Origin: Parabacteroides gordonii MS-1 = DSM 23371 | Lineage (GTDB): Bacteria > Bacteroidota > Bacteroidia > Bacteroidales > Tannerellaceae | DNA: 64,000 nt | NCBI RefSeq assembly: GCF_000969825.1 | Contig: NZ_KQ033919.1 | Location: forward strand, 3,732,749-3,796,748 | Direction of reading: 5' to 3' | Part shown: piece by piece, positions 8,694 to 17,752 of the stretch | Numbering within the stretch: the stretch's first letter is position 1 | Layout of the letters: each line of letters begins with the position of its first letter | Position numbers and translations under genes: made by a program | The notes under the pieces: generated by a model | The model's input: only the letters and a program-made list of their open reading frames with translations | Database searches by the model: none | What the model was told of the DNA's origin: nothing

Positions 8694-10430
8694 ATGAAAA
8701 GTTTATTGCTAACCTTTATGATTGCTCCTTTATTGATCAGTTGTCAGGGTTCCTATCCGATCAAAGCAAAGATCTCCCAGTCTCCTAAAACTTTTTGTAA
8801 TCCGGTTAACCTGAATTACCGTTTTATGAAAATAGATGGAGGTGAGGGTATTCGTGAAGCTGCTGACCCTGTTGTTGTTCCCTTCAAAGACAAATTTTAC
8901 CTGTTTGCATCCAAATCGTCCGGTTATTGGTATTCGGATGATTTTACAGATTGGAAACATGTTTTTATAACCGATTCCGTCCTGCCGATAGAGGATTATG
9001 CACCGGGTCTTTTTGTACATAATGACTACCTGTATTATGTCGGCTCCACACATGGAAAAGGGATGCTGTACCGTTCATCCCAGCCCGAAAAAGGTGAGTG
9101 GGAGCCTGTGAAGGAAATTTTGTCGTATTGGGATCCTGCCTTTTATGTGGAGGGAGACAACCTGTATATGTATCATGGCTGTTCCCCGGTCGATCCGATC
9201 CGTATGCAAGTGCTGGATCTGAATACGTTGGATGCAAGATCCGGGATTATCGACTGTTTTAATAGCGATAAGGAAAACAGGGGCTGGGAACGAACCGGCG
9301 AATTGAATGAACTCCCTCGTCGTCCTTATATCGAAGGAGCCTGGATGACAGCCCATCAGGGTAAATATTATTTACAATATGCTGCTCCGGGAACGGAATG
9401 GAAATCGTATGCGGACGGAGTATATGTCAGTACCTCGCCTTCAGGCCCTTTTACCTATATGGAAAATAGCCCGGTCTCTTATAAACCGACCGGATTTATA
9501 GGAGGAGCCGGACATGGTTGCCTGTTTACCGTCGGTAATGAAAATTACTGGAAAGCGGCAACAAACTCTATCTCTGTCAGGCATATGTTCGAACGGAGGA
9601 TTTCTTTCTTCCCGGCCGGCTTCGATAAAGACGGTTATATGTTCACAAATACTTACCTGGGAGACTATCCGATGTACTTACCCGGAGGCAAGGAACAAAC
9701 TTCCGGGATGGATCAACCCGGTTGGATGTTACTTTCTTATAAGAAGACAATAACTGCATCTTCCTCGCTGGATGGTTATCCGGCAGAAAACAGCGTGGAT
9801 GAGGATTCACGCACATCCTGGGTTGCGAAGTCGAACAACGATACCGAATGGTTACAGGTAGACCTGCAACAACTTTCATCTGTCCATGCCATTCAGGTTA
9901 ATTTTGATGAATACGGTGCAGATCAGAAAGGATATGTGCCCCGTGTATACCAGAGTTATATAATCTATGCATCGGCCAATGGAGAAGACTGGTCGACAGT
10001 GGTGGATTATAGCACAAAGAAGACGGATGCTCCCCACGACTATATAGAATTTGAAGAACCCTTCAAAGCCCGGTACATTAAATTACAGAATAAGGCGTAT
10101 ACCGTATCTTCCAACTTGTCTGTCCGCGATTTGAGAATCTTTGGTAAAGGCCAGGGTAGTAAGCCGCGCCCGGTGAATGAGTTTGATGTACGACGTGATG
10201 AAACAGACGGTTGTAAAGCGGTGCTGACATGGAATGAAGTTCCGCATGCACAAGGATATATTGTCCGCTATGGTATCGCTAAAGATAAACTATATTCAAA
10301 TTTCCAAGTGATGGGAGATACCCGGCTGGAAATCGGTAGTTTAAATAATGGAGTAACTTACTATTTCACGATAGATACTTATAACGAGAATGGCATCACC
10401 CGGACCGAGCAGGTGGAGGTATGCCGTTAA
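8694..10430 (+). CDS. GH43-like lipoprotein with F5/8-type C (CBM32-like) and fibronectin III domains
   Basis: A 578-residue lipoprotein, lipobox LISC with Cys17. The five-bladed propeller region spans about 30-340 and shows the GH43/GH32-clan triad in the expected order: EAADPVV with base Asp58, a WDPAFYV block with modulator Asp147, and YIEGAW with acid Glu214. Residues from about 350 to 490 form a discoidin/CBM32-like domain (ITASSSLDGYPAENSVDEDSRTSWV, quoted here only by its ends ITASSS and RTSWV), and the last 90 resemble a fibronectin III domain. GH43 enzymes are inverting arabinofuranosidases, xylosidases or exo-galactanases. The subfamily, and so the sugar, cannot be read here. First gene of a four-enzyme operon. 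Confidence 0.8.
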   Translation: MKSLLLTFMIAPLLISCQGSYPIKAKISQSPKTFCNPVNLNYRFMKIDGGEGIREAADPVVVPFKDKFYLFASKSSGYWYSDDFTDWKHVFITDSVLPIEDYAPGLFVHNDYLYYVGSTHGKGMLYRSSQPEKGEWEPVKEILSYWDPAFYVEGDNLYMYHGCSPVDPIRMQVLDLNTLDARSGIIDCFNSDKENRGWERTGELNELPRRPYIEGAWMTAHQGKYYLQYAAPGTEWKSYADGVYVSTSPSGPFTYMENSPVSYKPTGFIGGAGHGCLFTVGNENYWKAATNSISVRHMFERRISFFPAGFDKDGYMFTNTYLGDYPMYLPGGKEQTSGMDQPGWMLLSYKKTITASSSLDGYPAENSVDEDSRTSWVAKSNNDTEWLQVDLQQLSSVHAIQVNFDEYGADQKGYVPRVYQSYIIYASANGEDWSTVVDYSTKKTDAPHDYIEFEEPFKARYIKLQNKAYTVSSNLSVRDLRIFGKGQGSKPRPVNEFDVRRDETDGCKAVLTWNEVPHAQGYIVRYGIAKDKLYSNFQVMGDTRLEIGSLNNGVTYYFTIDTYNENGITRTEQVEVCR

Positions 10431-10458
10431 TACATTTAAGAAACAATAGATCAGAGAA

Positions 10459-12903
10459 ATGAAAAGATTGATTTTTACAGTGATGTTATTACTCCCCTGC
10501 TTTTGGCTGGGTGCCCAGTCACAGCGGGAGAAAGAGTTGTTGAATCAGGATTGGCTTTTTGCTAAAGGGCATGCGGCCGATCCGAATAAGGATTTTAATT
10601 ATGGGCAGGCATTGTCGTTCTCTAAGATTGCCTTTTTACAGGAGTCGACTATGTTGGATGCAGACCAGGAATCACGTTTGGCTATTCCTCATACGCAACG
10701 GTTTGACGACAGCAAGTGGGAGAAGATCTCTTTGCCTCATGACTGGGGGATGGCTTTGGGATATAGCCAAGAGCAATTCAAGATGAAAGGATACCGCAAG
10801 TTGGGCGGACGTGCACCCGAAAACAGTGTGGGCTGGTATCGGAAACGGTTTACTCCCGAATTGGTAAAAGGGGACCGATATACGCTGGAGTTTGAAGGTA
10901 TCTTCCGTGATGCACAGGTATGGATGAACGGTGTCTATTTAGGACGCGGTGAGAGCGGTTATGTGCCTTTGGTCTTCGATGTAACGGAATGCCTGAATTA
11001 TGAAAAGGATGCGGAAAATGTGATCTCCGTCCGTGTAGACGCTACTCATTCCGAATTATGGTCGTACGAAGGTGCCGGTATCTATCGGAATGTATGGTTG
11101 ACCCGCACGGCTCCCGTGCATATCCCGCAATGGGGGACGTTTGTCACCAGCGAAGTGGATCTGCAAAAGAAGGAAGCCCGTGTGAAGGCACAGATAGAAG
11201 TGACGAACCAAAGTGGTAAATCGGTTGATCTTATTGTGCAAAACAGTATAATCGACTGTCAAGGGAAAGAAGTAAACAAGTCTGGTACAACCCTTACCTT
11301 ACCCTCGTTGGAAACGAAAGAGGTGGAAACATACATGGATGTACGGCAGGTTGACTTATGGTCGTTGAAGACTCCGACGCTTTATACGTTGCATACTGAT
11401 ATTTTGTTGGATGGGGCAGTTGTCGATAGCTACGATACCTCTTTCGGTATCCGTGACATTCGTTTCGATGCCAACGAAGGTTTCTTCCTCAATGGCGAAC
11501 GAGTACAGATTCAGGGGGTATGCTGCCACCAAGACCATGCCGGTGTGGGGATTGCTGTTCCGGACCAGCTGAATGCGTGGCGAATCGCCCGTCTGAAAGA
11601 GTATGGAGTAAATGCATACCGCGCCTCCCATAATCCTCCGACGGAATCTGTCTTGAATGCTTGCGACACGCTGGGTATGCTGGTCATGGATGAACTGCGT
11701 GTATTGAGCTCCAGTGATGAAGGTCTGAGCCAGCTGAAGACAATCATTCGCCGCGACAGGAATCATCCGTCTGTTATCATTTGGTGTTTGGGAAACGAAG
11801 AGCCTGCCATACAGGGAACAGAGAAGGGGCGTATGATTGTTGAGCGCATGAAAGCCGTCCAGCGCAAACTGGATCCTACTCGTCCGTGTACGGCAGCCAT
11901 GAACGGTAGTTGGGGGGAAGGTTTTACCTATGCCGTAGATGTACAAGGTTCTAATTATTATAAAATAGGCAATATCGATGCCGTACATGAAAAGTTTCCG
12001 AACCTACCTTGTATCTTCACCGAAGAGGCAAGTACGGTGATGACGCGTGGTATTTATGAGACTGATGCAAAGAAAGGTTTCCACCAGGCTTACGACCGTG
12101 ATGTTCCGGGATGGGGAGCACGTGCACAAGAATGGATGCGTTATGTCGATGCACGCAAGTTTGTTGCCGGTGCTTTCGTATGGACCGGGTTCGATTATGG
12201 AGGCGAGGCGCAGTTGCATTTCTGGCCGGGTGTAGTTTCTCATTTCGGAATATTAGACTATTGCGGTTTCCCGAAAGATGCATTCTGGTATTACAAGGCT
12301 TGGTGGACGGAAGAACCGGTGTTGCACGTGCTTCCGCATTGGAATGGAATCGGTACGGATTCGGTCGATGTACATCTGTATACCAATATGGATGAGGTGG
12401 AATTGTTCCTGAATGGTAAAAGCCTGGGCAAAAAGACGGTTGAAAAGTTTGATATTCCTGCTTGGCGTGTTAAATATACCTCGGGTAAGCTGTTGGCCAA
12501 AGGGAAGAAGAACGGAAAGAAATACACCGAGTTGGTGGAAACTACCGGAAAGCCGGCTTCTCTGCAACTGGTCAGTGAAAACGGTTCTTCTATCCAAGGT
12601 GATGGTAACGACGTGGCAATCATAACCGTTAAAGTATTGGATGCCAAAGGACGTGTAGTGCCTACTGCTGAAAACGGAATTCACTTCGATGTCCGTAACG
12701 GCAAAATTCTGGGAGTGGGTAATGGTAATCCTTGTAGTCAGGAACCGGATGTCTTCCCTGCCGGCAGCGATGTACACCGGAATGCTTTTAACGGCTATGT
12801 CCAGGTACTTGTCACCAGTGACTGTTCCGGACAACCTATCGAATTGACTGCTGTATCGGATGGGTTGAAAGAGAGCAAGATTATTGTAGAAGTAACCAAA
12901 TAA
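10459..12903 (+). CDS. Exported GH2 beta-galactosidase-type glycosidase with DUF4982-like domain
   Basis: An 814-residue protein with signal peptide KRLIFTVMLLLPCFWLGAQ. The domain order is typical of Bacteroides GH2: sugar-binding jelly roll (about 65-215, with GWYRKRF), Ig-like domain (to about 325), TIM barrel (to about 615), a DUF4982-like Ig domain, and a C-terminal Ig-like domain. The acid/base is Glu447 in GNEEP, and the nucleophile is one of Glu522/Glu523 in FTEEAS. GH2 enzymes are retaining; most with this architecture are beta-galactosidases, but glucuronidases and mannosidases occur. It starts 28 bases after GH43 and ends 13 before GH3, so the genes are co-transcribed. Confidence 0.9.
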   Translation: MKRLIFTVMLLLPCFWLGAQSQREKELLNQDWLFAKGHAADPNKDFNYGQALSFSKIAFLQESTMLDADQESRLAIPHTQRFDDSKWEKISLPHDWGMALGYSQEQFKMKGYRKLGGRAPENSVGWYRKRFTPELVKGDRYTLEFEGIFRDAQVWMNGVYLGRGESGYVPLVFDVTECLNYEKDAENVISVRVDATHSELWSYEGAGIYRNVWLTRTAPVHIPQWGTFVTSEVDLQKKEARVKAQIEVTNQSGKSVDLIVQNSIIDCQGKEVNKSGTTLTLPSLETKEVETYMDVRQVDLWSLKTPTLYTLHTDILLDGAVVDSYDTSFGIRDIRFDANEGFFLNGERVQIQGVCCHQDHAGVGIAVPDQLNAWRIARLKEYGVNAYRASHNPPTESVLNACDTLGMLVMDELRVLSSSDEGLSQLKTIIRRDRNHPSVIIWCLGNEEPAIQGTEKGRMIVERMKAVQRKLDPTRPCTAAMNGSWGEGFTYAVDVQGSNYYKIGNIDAVHEKFPNLPCIFTEEASTVMTRGIYETDAKKGFHQAYDRDVPGWGARAQEWMRYVDARKFVAGAFVWTGFDYGGEAQLHFWPGVVSHFGILDYCGFPKDAFWYYKAWWTEEPVLHVLPHWNGIGTDSVDVHLYTNMDEVELFLNGKSLGKKTVEKFDIPAWRVKYTSGKLLAKGKKNGKKYTELVETTGKPASLQLVSENGSSIQGDGNDVAIITVKVLDAKGRVVPTAENGIHFDVRNGKILGVGNGNPCSQEPDVFPAGSDVHRNAFNGYVQVLVTSDCSGQPIELTAVSDGLKESKIIVEVTK

Positions 12904-12916
12904 AATAGGCAATCAC

Positions 12917-15133
12917 ATGAAAAGCAAACTGAAAAGTATCATGTTACTGGCCGCTCTCTTTTGGGGCGGCCTGACGGCACAAACGTATGACTATCCATTC
13001 CGCAATCCGGAATTACCTTTGGATGTACGTGTGCAGGATGTTATTTCCCGGCTGACTCTGGAAGAGAAAGTCCAGTTGATGAAACATGCCGCCCCGGCTA
13101 TTCCCCGCTTGGGTATCCCTGCTTATAACTGGTGGAATGAAGCCCTGCATGGAGTGGCTCGTACAAAAGAAAAAGTAACTGTTTTCCCCCAGGCGATCGG
13201 TATGGCTGCCACATTCGATCCGGAAGCCCTTCAGAAGATGGGAGACATGACCTCTTCGGAAGGCCGTGCCCTTTTCAACGAAGACTTGCGGGAAGGCAAG
13301 ACCGGAGATATTTATCGCGGACTGACTTACTGGACACCCAACATCAATATTTTTCGTGATCCCCGCTGGGGACGTGGCCAAGAAACCTACGGGGAAGACC
13401 CGTATCTGACGGCCAAAATGGGATCGGCAATCGTTCGCGGCCTGGAAGGTAACGATCCGTACTACCTGAAGGCTGTGGCCTGTGCCAAGCACTATGCCGT
13501 TCATAGCGGCCCTGAGCATAACCGCCATTCCTATGATGCCCGCGTTTCCATGTATGACTTGTGGGATACTTATCTGCCTGCTTTCCGCGAATTGGTGACC
13601 AAGGCGAAAGTACACGGTGTCATGTGTGCTTATAACCGTTTTGAGGGAACTCCCTGTTGTGGTCACAATGAGCTGTTACAGGACATTCTCCGTAACCAGT
13701 GGAAGTTTAACGGTTACGTTACATCCGACTGTTGGGCAGTCAGCGACTTCGCCCAGTATCATAAAACGCATAGCAACGATACGGAAGCGGTAGTCGATGC
13801 CGTACTGAACGGTACAGACCTTGAATGTGGCAACCTCTATCAAAAATTACAGCAGGGGGTTGAAAAGGGATTGATCTCCGAGAAAGAGATCAATGTTTCT
13901 CTGGCCCGCCTGTTCGAGATACAGTTCAAACTGGGTATGTACGATCCTGCCGGTAGGGTTCCTTATGCCTCTATCGGCCGGGAAGTGATCGAAAGCGATG
14001 CCCATAAGAAACATGCTTATGAGATGGCGCAGAAATCAATGGTATTACTGAAGAATAACAAGAATATCCTGCCGTTGAATGCTTCCAAGATTAAGCGTAT
14101 TGCTCTGATCGGCCCGAATATGGATAACGGAAGTACGCAGTTGGCTAACTATTTCGGTACGCCGAGTGAGATCATTACCCCGTATAAGAGCTTGCAGAAA
14201 CGTTTCGGTAGTAGTATTCAGATCGATACGCTTACCGGTGTCGGGATCGTTCAAAAACTCGAAGGGGCACCTTCCTTTGCCCAGGTAGCCGCCCAGGCGA
14301 AGAAAGCTGATATTATCATCTTTATAGGTGGTATCAGTGCCGATTACGAGGGGGAAGCCGGTGATGCCGGAGCTGCCGGTTACGGTGGTTTTGCCAGCGG
14401 TGACCGTACAACGATGAAACTGCCACCTGTACAGACGGAATTAATGAAAGAACTGAAAAAGACAGGTCGTCCGTTGATCTTGGTAAATATGTCCGGTTCC
14501 GTGATGAATTTCGATTGGGAAAGCCGCAATGCCGACGCGATCCTTCAGGCCTGGTATGGCGGACAGGCTGCCGGTGATGCCATTACCGACGTCCTTTTCG
14601 GAGATTACAATCCGGCGGGTCGTATGCCGCTCACCACTTATATGAACGATAGTGATCTGCCCGACTTCGAAGATTATTCGATGGCAAACCGTACGTACCG
14701 TTATTTTAAGGGAGATGTCAGGTATCCGTTTGGTTACGGATTGAGTTATACGACATTCGGGTATGCTCCATTAACGAATAATTCGACCGTTAAAACAGGG
14801 GAAAGTATCCAGGTGGCAACAACGGTAACCAACACGGGTAAACGCGCCGGTGACGAAGTTGTTCAGCTATATGTGTCTCATCCGCAGAATGGTAACACCC
14901 GTGTTCCCTTGCGGGCTCTGAAAGGTTTTAAGCGTATCCATCTGGATAAAGGGGAAAGCCGGCAGGTGATCTTCACTCTTTCTCCCGAAGAGTTGGCTTT
15001 GGTGGACGAGAAGGGAAACCTTGTTGAAAAAGAAGGTTCGGTTGAATTGTACATCGGTGGGGGACAACCCTATAAATCAGAAGGAAGTTTCGGAGAGTTG
15101 AAAATAGAAGGAGACTCCTATGTCGTATATTAA
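12917..15133 (+). CDS. Exported GH3 beta-glucosidase/beta-xylosidase-type enzyme
   Basis: A 738-residue protein with signal peptide ending LTAQ. The N-terminal barrel contains NWWNEALHG, DPRWGRGQETYGEDP and CAKHYAVHSGPE, all classic GH3 blocks. The nucleophile is Asp271 in VTSDCWAV. The C-terminal alpha/beta sandwich is complete, and a fibronectin III-like domain follows at roughly 655-725. The SDCWAV form and the NWWNEALHG motif are most common in the xylosidase/arabinosidase-like branch, but that is not decisive. Its stop codon lies inside the next gene (14-base overlap), which indicates tight translational coupling with the GH110-like enzyme. Confidence 0.9.
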   Translation: MKSKLKSIMLLAALFWGGLTAQTYDYPFRNPELPLDVRVQDVISRLTLEEKVQLMKHAAPAIPRLGIPAYNWWNEALHGVARTKEKVTVFPQAIGMAATFDPEALQKMGDMTSSEGRALFNEDLREGKTGDIYRGLTYWTPNINIFRDPRWGRGQETYGEDPYLTAKMGSAIVRGLEGNDPYYLKAVACAKHYAVHSGPEHNRHSYDARVSMYDLWDTYLPAFRELVTKAKVHGVMCAYNRFEGTPCCGHNELLQDILRNQWKFNGYVTSDCWAVSDFAQYHKTHSNDTEAVVDAVLNGTDLECGNLYQKLQQGVEKGLISEKEINVSLARLFEIQFKLGMYDPAGRVPYASIGREVIESDAHKKHAYEMAQKSMVLLKNNKNILPLNASKIKRIALIGPNMDNGSTQLANYFGTPSEIITPYKSLQKRFGSSIQIDTLTGVGIVQKLEGAPSFAQVAAQAKKADIIIFIGGISADYEGEAGDAGAAGYGGFASGDRTTMKLPPVQTELMKELKKTGRPLILVNMSGSVMNFDWESRNADAILQAWYGGQAAGDAITDVLFGDYNPAGRMPLTTYMNDSDLPDFEDYSMANRTYRYFKGDVRYPFGYGLSYTTFGYAPLTNNSTVKTGESIQVATTVTNTGKRAGDEVVQLYVSHPQNGNTRVPLRALKGFKRIHLDKGESRQVIFTLSPEELALVDEKGNLVEKEGSVELYIGGGQPYKSEGSFGELKIEGDSYVVY

Positions 15134-16955
15134 ATATTTGTTACTGTCGTTTTTGCTCCTGTCGGTTCATACAATGAAAGCTGATCAAGGAGATACAGTC
15201 TGTGTATCCGGCTTTGGAGTACATCCGGATACATATGAGAATGTAGTAACAGGCTTGCAGGCCGCTATTGATGCCTGCAAGCAGACCGGAGCGAAGGTCT
15301 TGTCTTTTCCGGAAGGCCGGTATGATATCTGGCCCGAAGGGGTAACCCGTGCTGAATATTTTATATCCAATACATCGACAGAATCGGAATGCCCTTCTAA
15401 GATCAAAACGATAGGTCTGCTTTTTAAAGACATGGAGAACCTGACTATCGAGGGGAACGGTTCTGTGTTGATGTATCATGGTAAAATGATCACAATGGTG
15501 TTCGACCATTGTAAGAATATCAGGCTTCAGAATATCAGTACGGATTTTCAACGACCTACTGCGTCGGAGATCTGTTATACCCGGATAGAGAAAGACGGAG
15601 TGGTTGTTACTCTCCACCCGGATTCCTGGTATGAGATCCGGAAAGGCAGGATAAATATCTTTGGAGAAGGATGGAAATCGAATTTGATACATTGTAACGA
15701 ATTCGATGCAGAGAATGAAACCTCACGGTACAGCACCGGCTGGAAAATCTTGTCACAGTCGGAGGCTAAAGAATTAGCTCCGGGTATTATTCATTTTTCT
15801 ACTCCGTCCGATTTCCGACCGAAAGTAGGAAATATCCTGACAATTCGTGATGTTATCCGTGATCAGGTCGGCATGTTTATTGTGGAGAGTAGTGATATAA
15901 CCCTTCGTCAGGTTAATATGCATTATATGCATGGACTGGGAATCGTGAATCAGTTTGTGAAAAATATTACAATGGATCAGGTTCACTGTGTACCGCCGGA
16001 AGGGAGTGGTAGAATATTGGCTGCCTCTGCCGATATGATGCATTTCTCCGGTTGCAGTGGAAAGATCAGTATCGCCGACTGCCGTTTTGAAGGAGCCCAT
16101 GATGATCCGATCAATATACATGGAACGAACCTGCGGGTTATCGAAAAGTTGGATACTCAGACATTGAAACTTCGTTTTATGCATGGTCAGAGTTATGGCT
16201 TTACTGCTTTCCATGAAGGAGATGAAATCGCATTTGTAAGGGCAAAACGGATGGAACGGTATGCTTCGGCTAAGGTGTTATCTGTTAAAAGGCTTTCCGA
16301 CAGGGAAGTGGAGCTTCGTCTGGATAACCCTGTTCCGTCAGATATGGAGTTGAATCTGGATTGTATTGAGAATATGACTTGTACCCCCGAAGTTGATATC
16401 AGGAACAACTATTTTGCACGGACATGTACCCGTGGCCTGCTGCTCACTACTCCCCGTAAGGCAGTTATTGAGAATAACACATTCTATAAAACAGGTATGA
16501 GTGCCATCCTGATAGAAGGGGATGCCGAGGGATGGTTTGAGTCCGGCCCGGTATCCGATGTACTGATCAGGAATAATACCTTTATCGATTGTGCTTATCA
16601 GGGAGGGCCGGGTAATGCGATCATAGCACTGAACCCTTCAAACACGGCGATCGAACCGAATCGCCCGGTGCATCGGAATGTCCGGATAGAGAATAATACG
16701 TTTAAAACGTTCGATTATCCGATCCTCTATGCCAAGAGTACAACCGATCTGTTGTTTAAGGATAACCGGATTGTCCGTACTTCCGAATTACAACCCTCAT
16801 CCGGAAATAAAAATACATTTCTGTTGAATGGATGTAACCGGGTAGTCATCGAAGGAACAAGCTTTGAGGGCGATGTGCCGGGGCGTAATATCCGGATTGA
16901 AAATATGAAGAAAAAGAATATTCGTTTCTCAAGAGATCTCCTGTTGGAAAGATAG
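15120..16955 (+). CDS. GH110-type exo-alpha-1,3-galactosidase
   Basis: A 611-residue exported protein, about the size of characterised Bacteroides GH110 enzymes. It has a signal peptide (YIKYLLLSFLLLSVHTMKA) and a right-handed parallel beta-helix with repeating IxNNxF rungs (for example ENNTFYKTG and RNNTFIDC). The ADMMHFSGC and GAHDDPINIHGTNLR blocks carry the acidic cluster I associate with the GH110 active site. GH110 removes terminal alpha-1,3-galactose from blood-group B and linear alpha-Gal epitopes with inversion. The start is supported by an AAGGAG sequence (15108-15113) inside the GH3 gene. A generic beta-helix polysaccharide lyase is the alternative, but the whole-length match to GH110 seems better. 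Confidence 0.8.
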   Translation: MSYIKYLLLSFLLLSVHTMKADQGDTVCVSGFGVHPDTYENVVTGLQAAIDACKQTGAKVLSFPEGRYDIWPEGVTRAEYFISNTSTESECPSKIKTIGLLFKDMENLTIEGNGSVLMYHGKMITMVFDHCKNIRLQNISTDFQRPTASEICYTRIEKDGVVVTLHPDSWYEIRKGRINIFGEGWKSNLIHCNEFDAENETSRYSTGWKILSQSEAKELAPGIIHFSTPSDFRPKVGNILTIRDVIRDQVGMFIVESSDITLRQVNMHYMHGLGIVNQFVKNITMDQVHCVPPEGSGRILAASADMMHFSGCSGKISIADCRFEGAHDDPINIHGTNLRVIEKLDTQTLKLRFMHGQSYGFTAFHEGDEIAFVRAKRMERYASAKVLSVKRLSDREVELRLDNPVPSDMELNLDCIENMTCTPEVDIRNNYFARTCTRGLLLTTPRKAVIENNTFYKTGMSAILIEGDAEGWFESGPVSDVLIRNNTFIDCAYQGGPGNAIIALNPSNTAIEPNRPVHRNVRIENNTFKTFDYPILYAKSTTDLLFKDNRIVRTSELQPSSGNKNTFLLNGCNRVVIEGTSFEGDVPGRNIRIENMKKKNIRFSRDLLLER

Positions 16956-16966
16956 AAATATTCCTT

Positions 16967-17023
16967 AAGCTTGCAGGTGATTGCTCCGTATTCATATCTG
17001 TTAGGAGCAATCCCTGTAAGCTT
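16967..17023 (+). terminator. Strong rho-independent terminator after the GH110 gene
   Basis: Arms at 16967-16987 and 17004-17023 pair almost fully (AAGCTTGCAGG and ATTGCTCC against their complements, with one G-T and a small internal loop). They are followed by a T-rich tract. This closes the GH43-GH2-GH3-GH110 operon and shows that the sigma gene cannot start as far left as 16971. Confidence 0.75.
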
Positions 17024-17047
17024 TATTATATTTTATCAGGATATTGA

Positions 17048-17076
17048 TTGTATAATTGTTTATTTACTTATTTTTG
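17048..17076 (+). promoter_or_regulatory. Promoter of the first sigma/FecR gene pair
   Basis: A -7 box TATTTTTG at 17069-17076 fits TAnnTTTG, with TTG at 17048-17050, 18 bases upstream. It lies directly after the terminator and 62 bases before the chosen sigma factor start. Confidence 0.5.
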
Positions 17077-17138
17077 CGATGGGATCGCGTTTGATAAGTC
17101 TAATATACTATTATATACACAGGAAAAGCTATATTGTC

Positions 17139-17687
17139 ATGATTATTGATGAGAGGACATTCAAAGAAGCATATAATGACTATTTTGAAGTTATATGCCG
17201 CTTTCTGAATTACTATACCCGGGATAACCAGGCGATAGAGGAAGTTGTACAGGATGTTTTCGTCGTTCTATGGGAAGAGTATAAAGGAAAGGATATCCAA
17301 TATATCAAAACCTTTCTTTATAACAGTGCCCGCAACCGTATGCTGAATTACTTACGCGACAAAGAGAACCACACTGTTTTACTCGAAAAGTGGGCCCGCA
17401 TAGAACTGGAAAAAAGCGAAGCTGCCGATTGTGTAGACCGTGAACTGTTTTACCGGTTACTACAAGCGGCTGTCGAATCCCTGCCTGAGAAATGCAAGGA
17501 AATATTTATCCTGAGCCGGGAGGAGCAGCTGAGTTATAAAGAAATAGCCCAGGTAAAAGAAATATCAGTAAAAACGGTTGAAAACCAGATGGGGATCGCG
17601 TTGAAAAAGATACGTCAATACCTTACAACCCATTCGGATGAAACCGTCACTTTAGTCTTCCTTTTGATGAAACTAACGGAAAAATAA
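17139..17687 (+). CDS. ECF sigma factor (RpoE-like) of locus 1
   Basis: I place the start at 17139 (182 residues, MIIDERTFKEAYNDYF) because it follows an AGGAAAAG sequence, gives the normal ECF length, and lies after a good promoter. A longer reading begins inside the terminator hairpin. Region 2 spans about 8-75 (NQAIEEVVQDVFVVLWEEY is the core-binding helix area). Region 4 carries a helix-turn-helix, YKEIAQVKEISVKTVENQM. Such SusC-linked sigma factors are held inactive by FecR until the cognate SusC binds its glycan. It is followed after 65 bases by the FecR gene. Confidence 0.9.
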   Translation: MIIDERTFKEAYNDYFEVICRFLNYYTRDNQAIEEVVQDVFVVLWEEYKGKDIQYIKTFLYNSARNRMLNYLRDKENHTVLLEKWARIELEKSEAADCVDRELFYRLLQAAVESLPEKCKEIFILSREEQLSYKEIAQVKEISVKTVENQMGIALKKIRQYLTTHSDETVTLVFLLMKLTEK

Positions 17688-17752
17688 AAAATATTCATAT
17701 TCCTTTAGGGGTTTAGGGGATGTCTATGTGTCTACTGTACAAAATGCAGAAG

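Noticed and set aside
11356-11988. 210-codon open frame on the minus strand inside the GH2 gene
   Set aside because: It is fully antisense to a well-conserved catalytic domain, with no ribosome site and low-complexity composition.
12253-12912. 219-codon open frame on the minus strand inside the GH2 gene
   Set aside because: Mirror of GH2 codon usage; no recognisable domain and no promoter.
16971-17138. N-terminal extension of the first sigma factor
   Set aside because: It begins inside a terminator hairpin, precedes the promoter and has no similarity to ECF proteins. The ATG at 17139 has a ribosome site.
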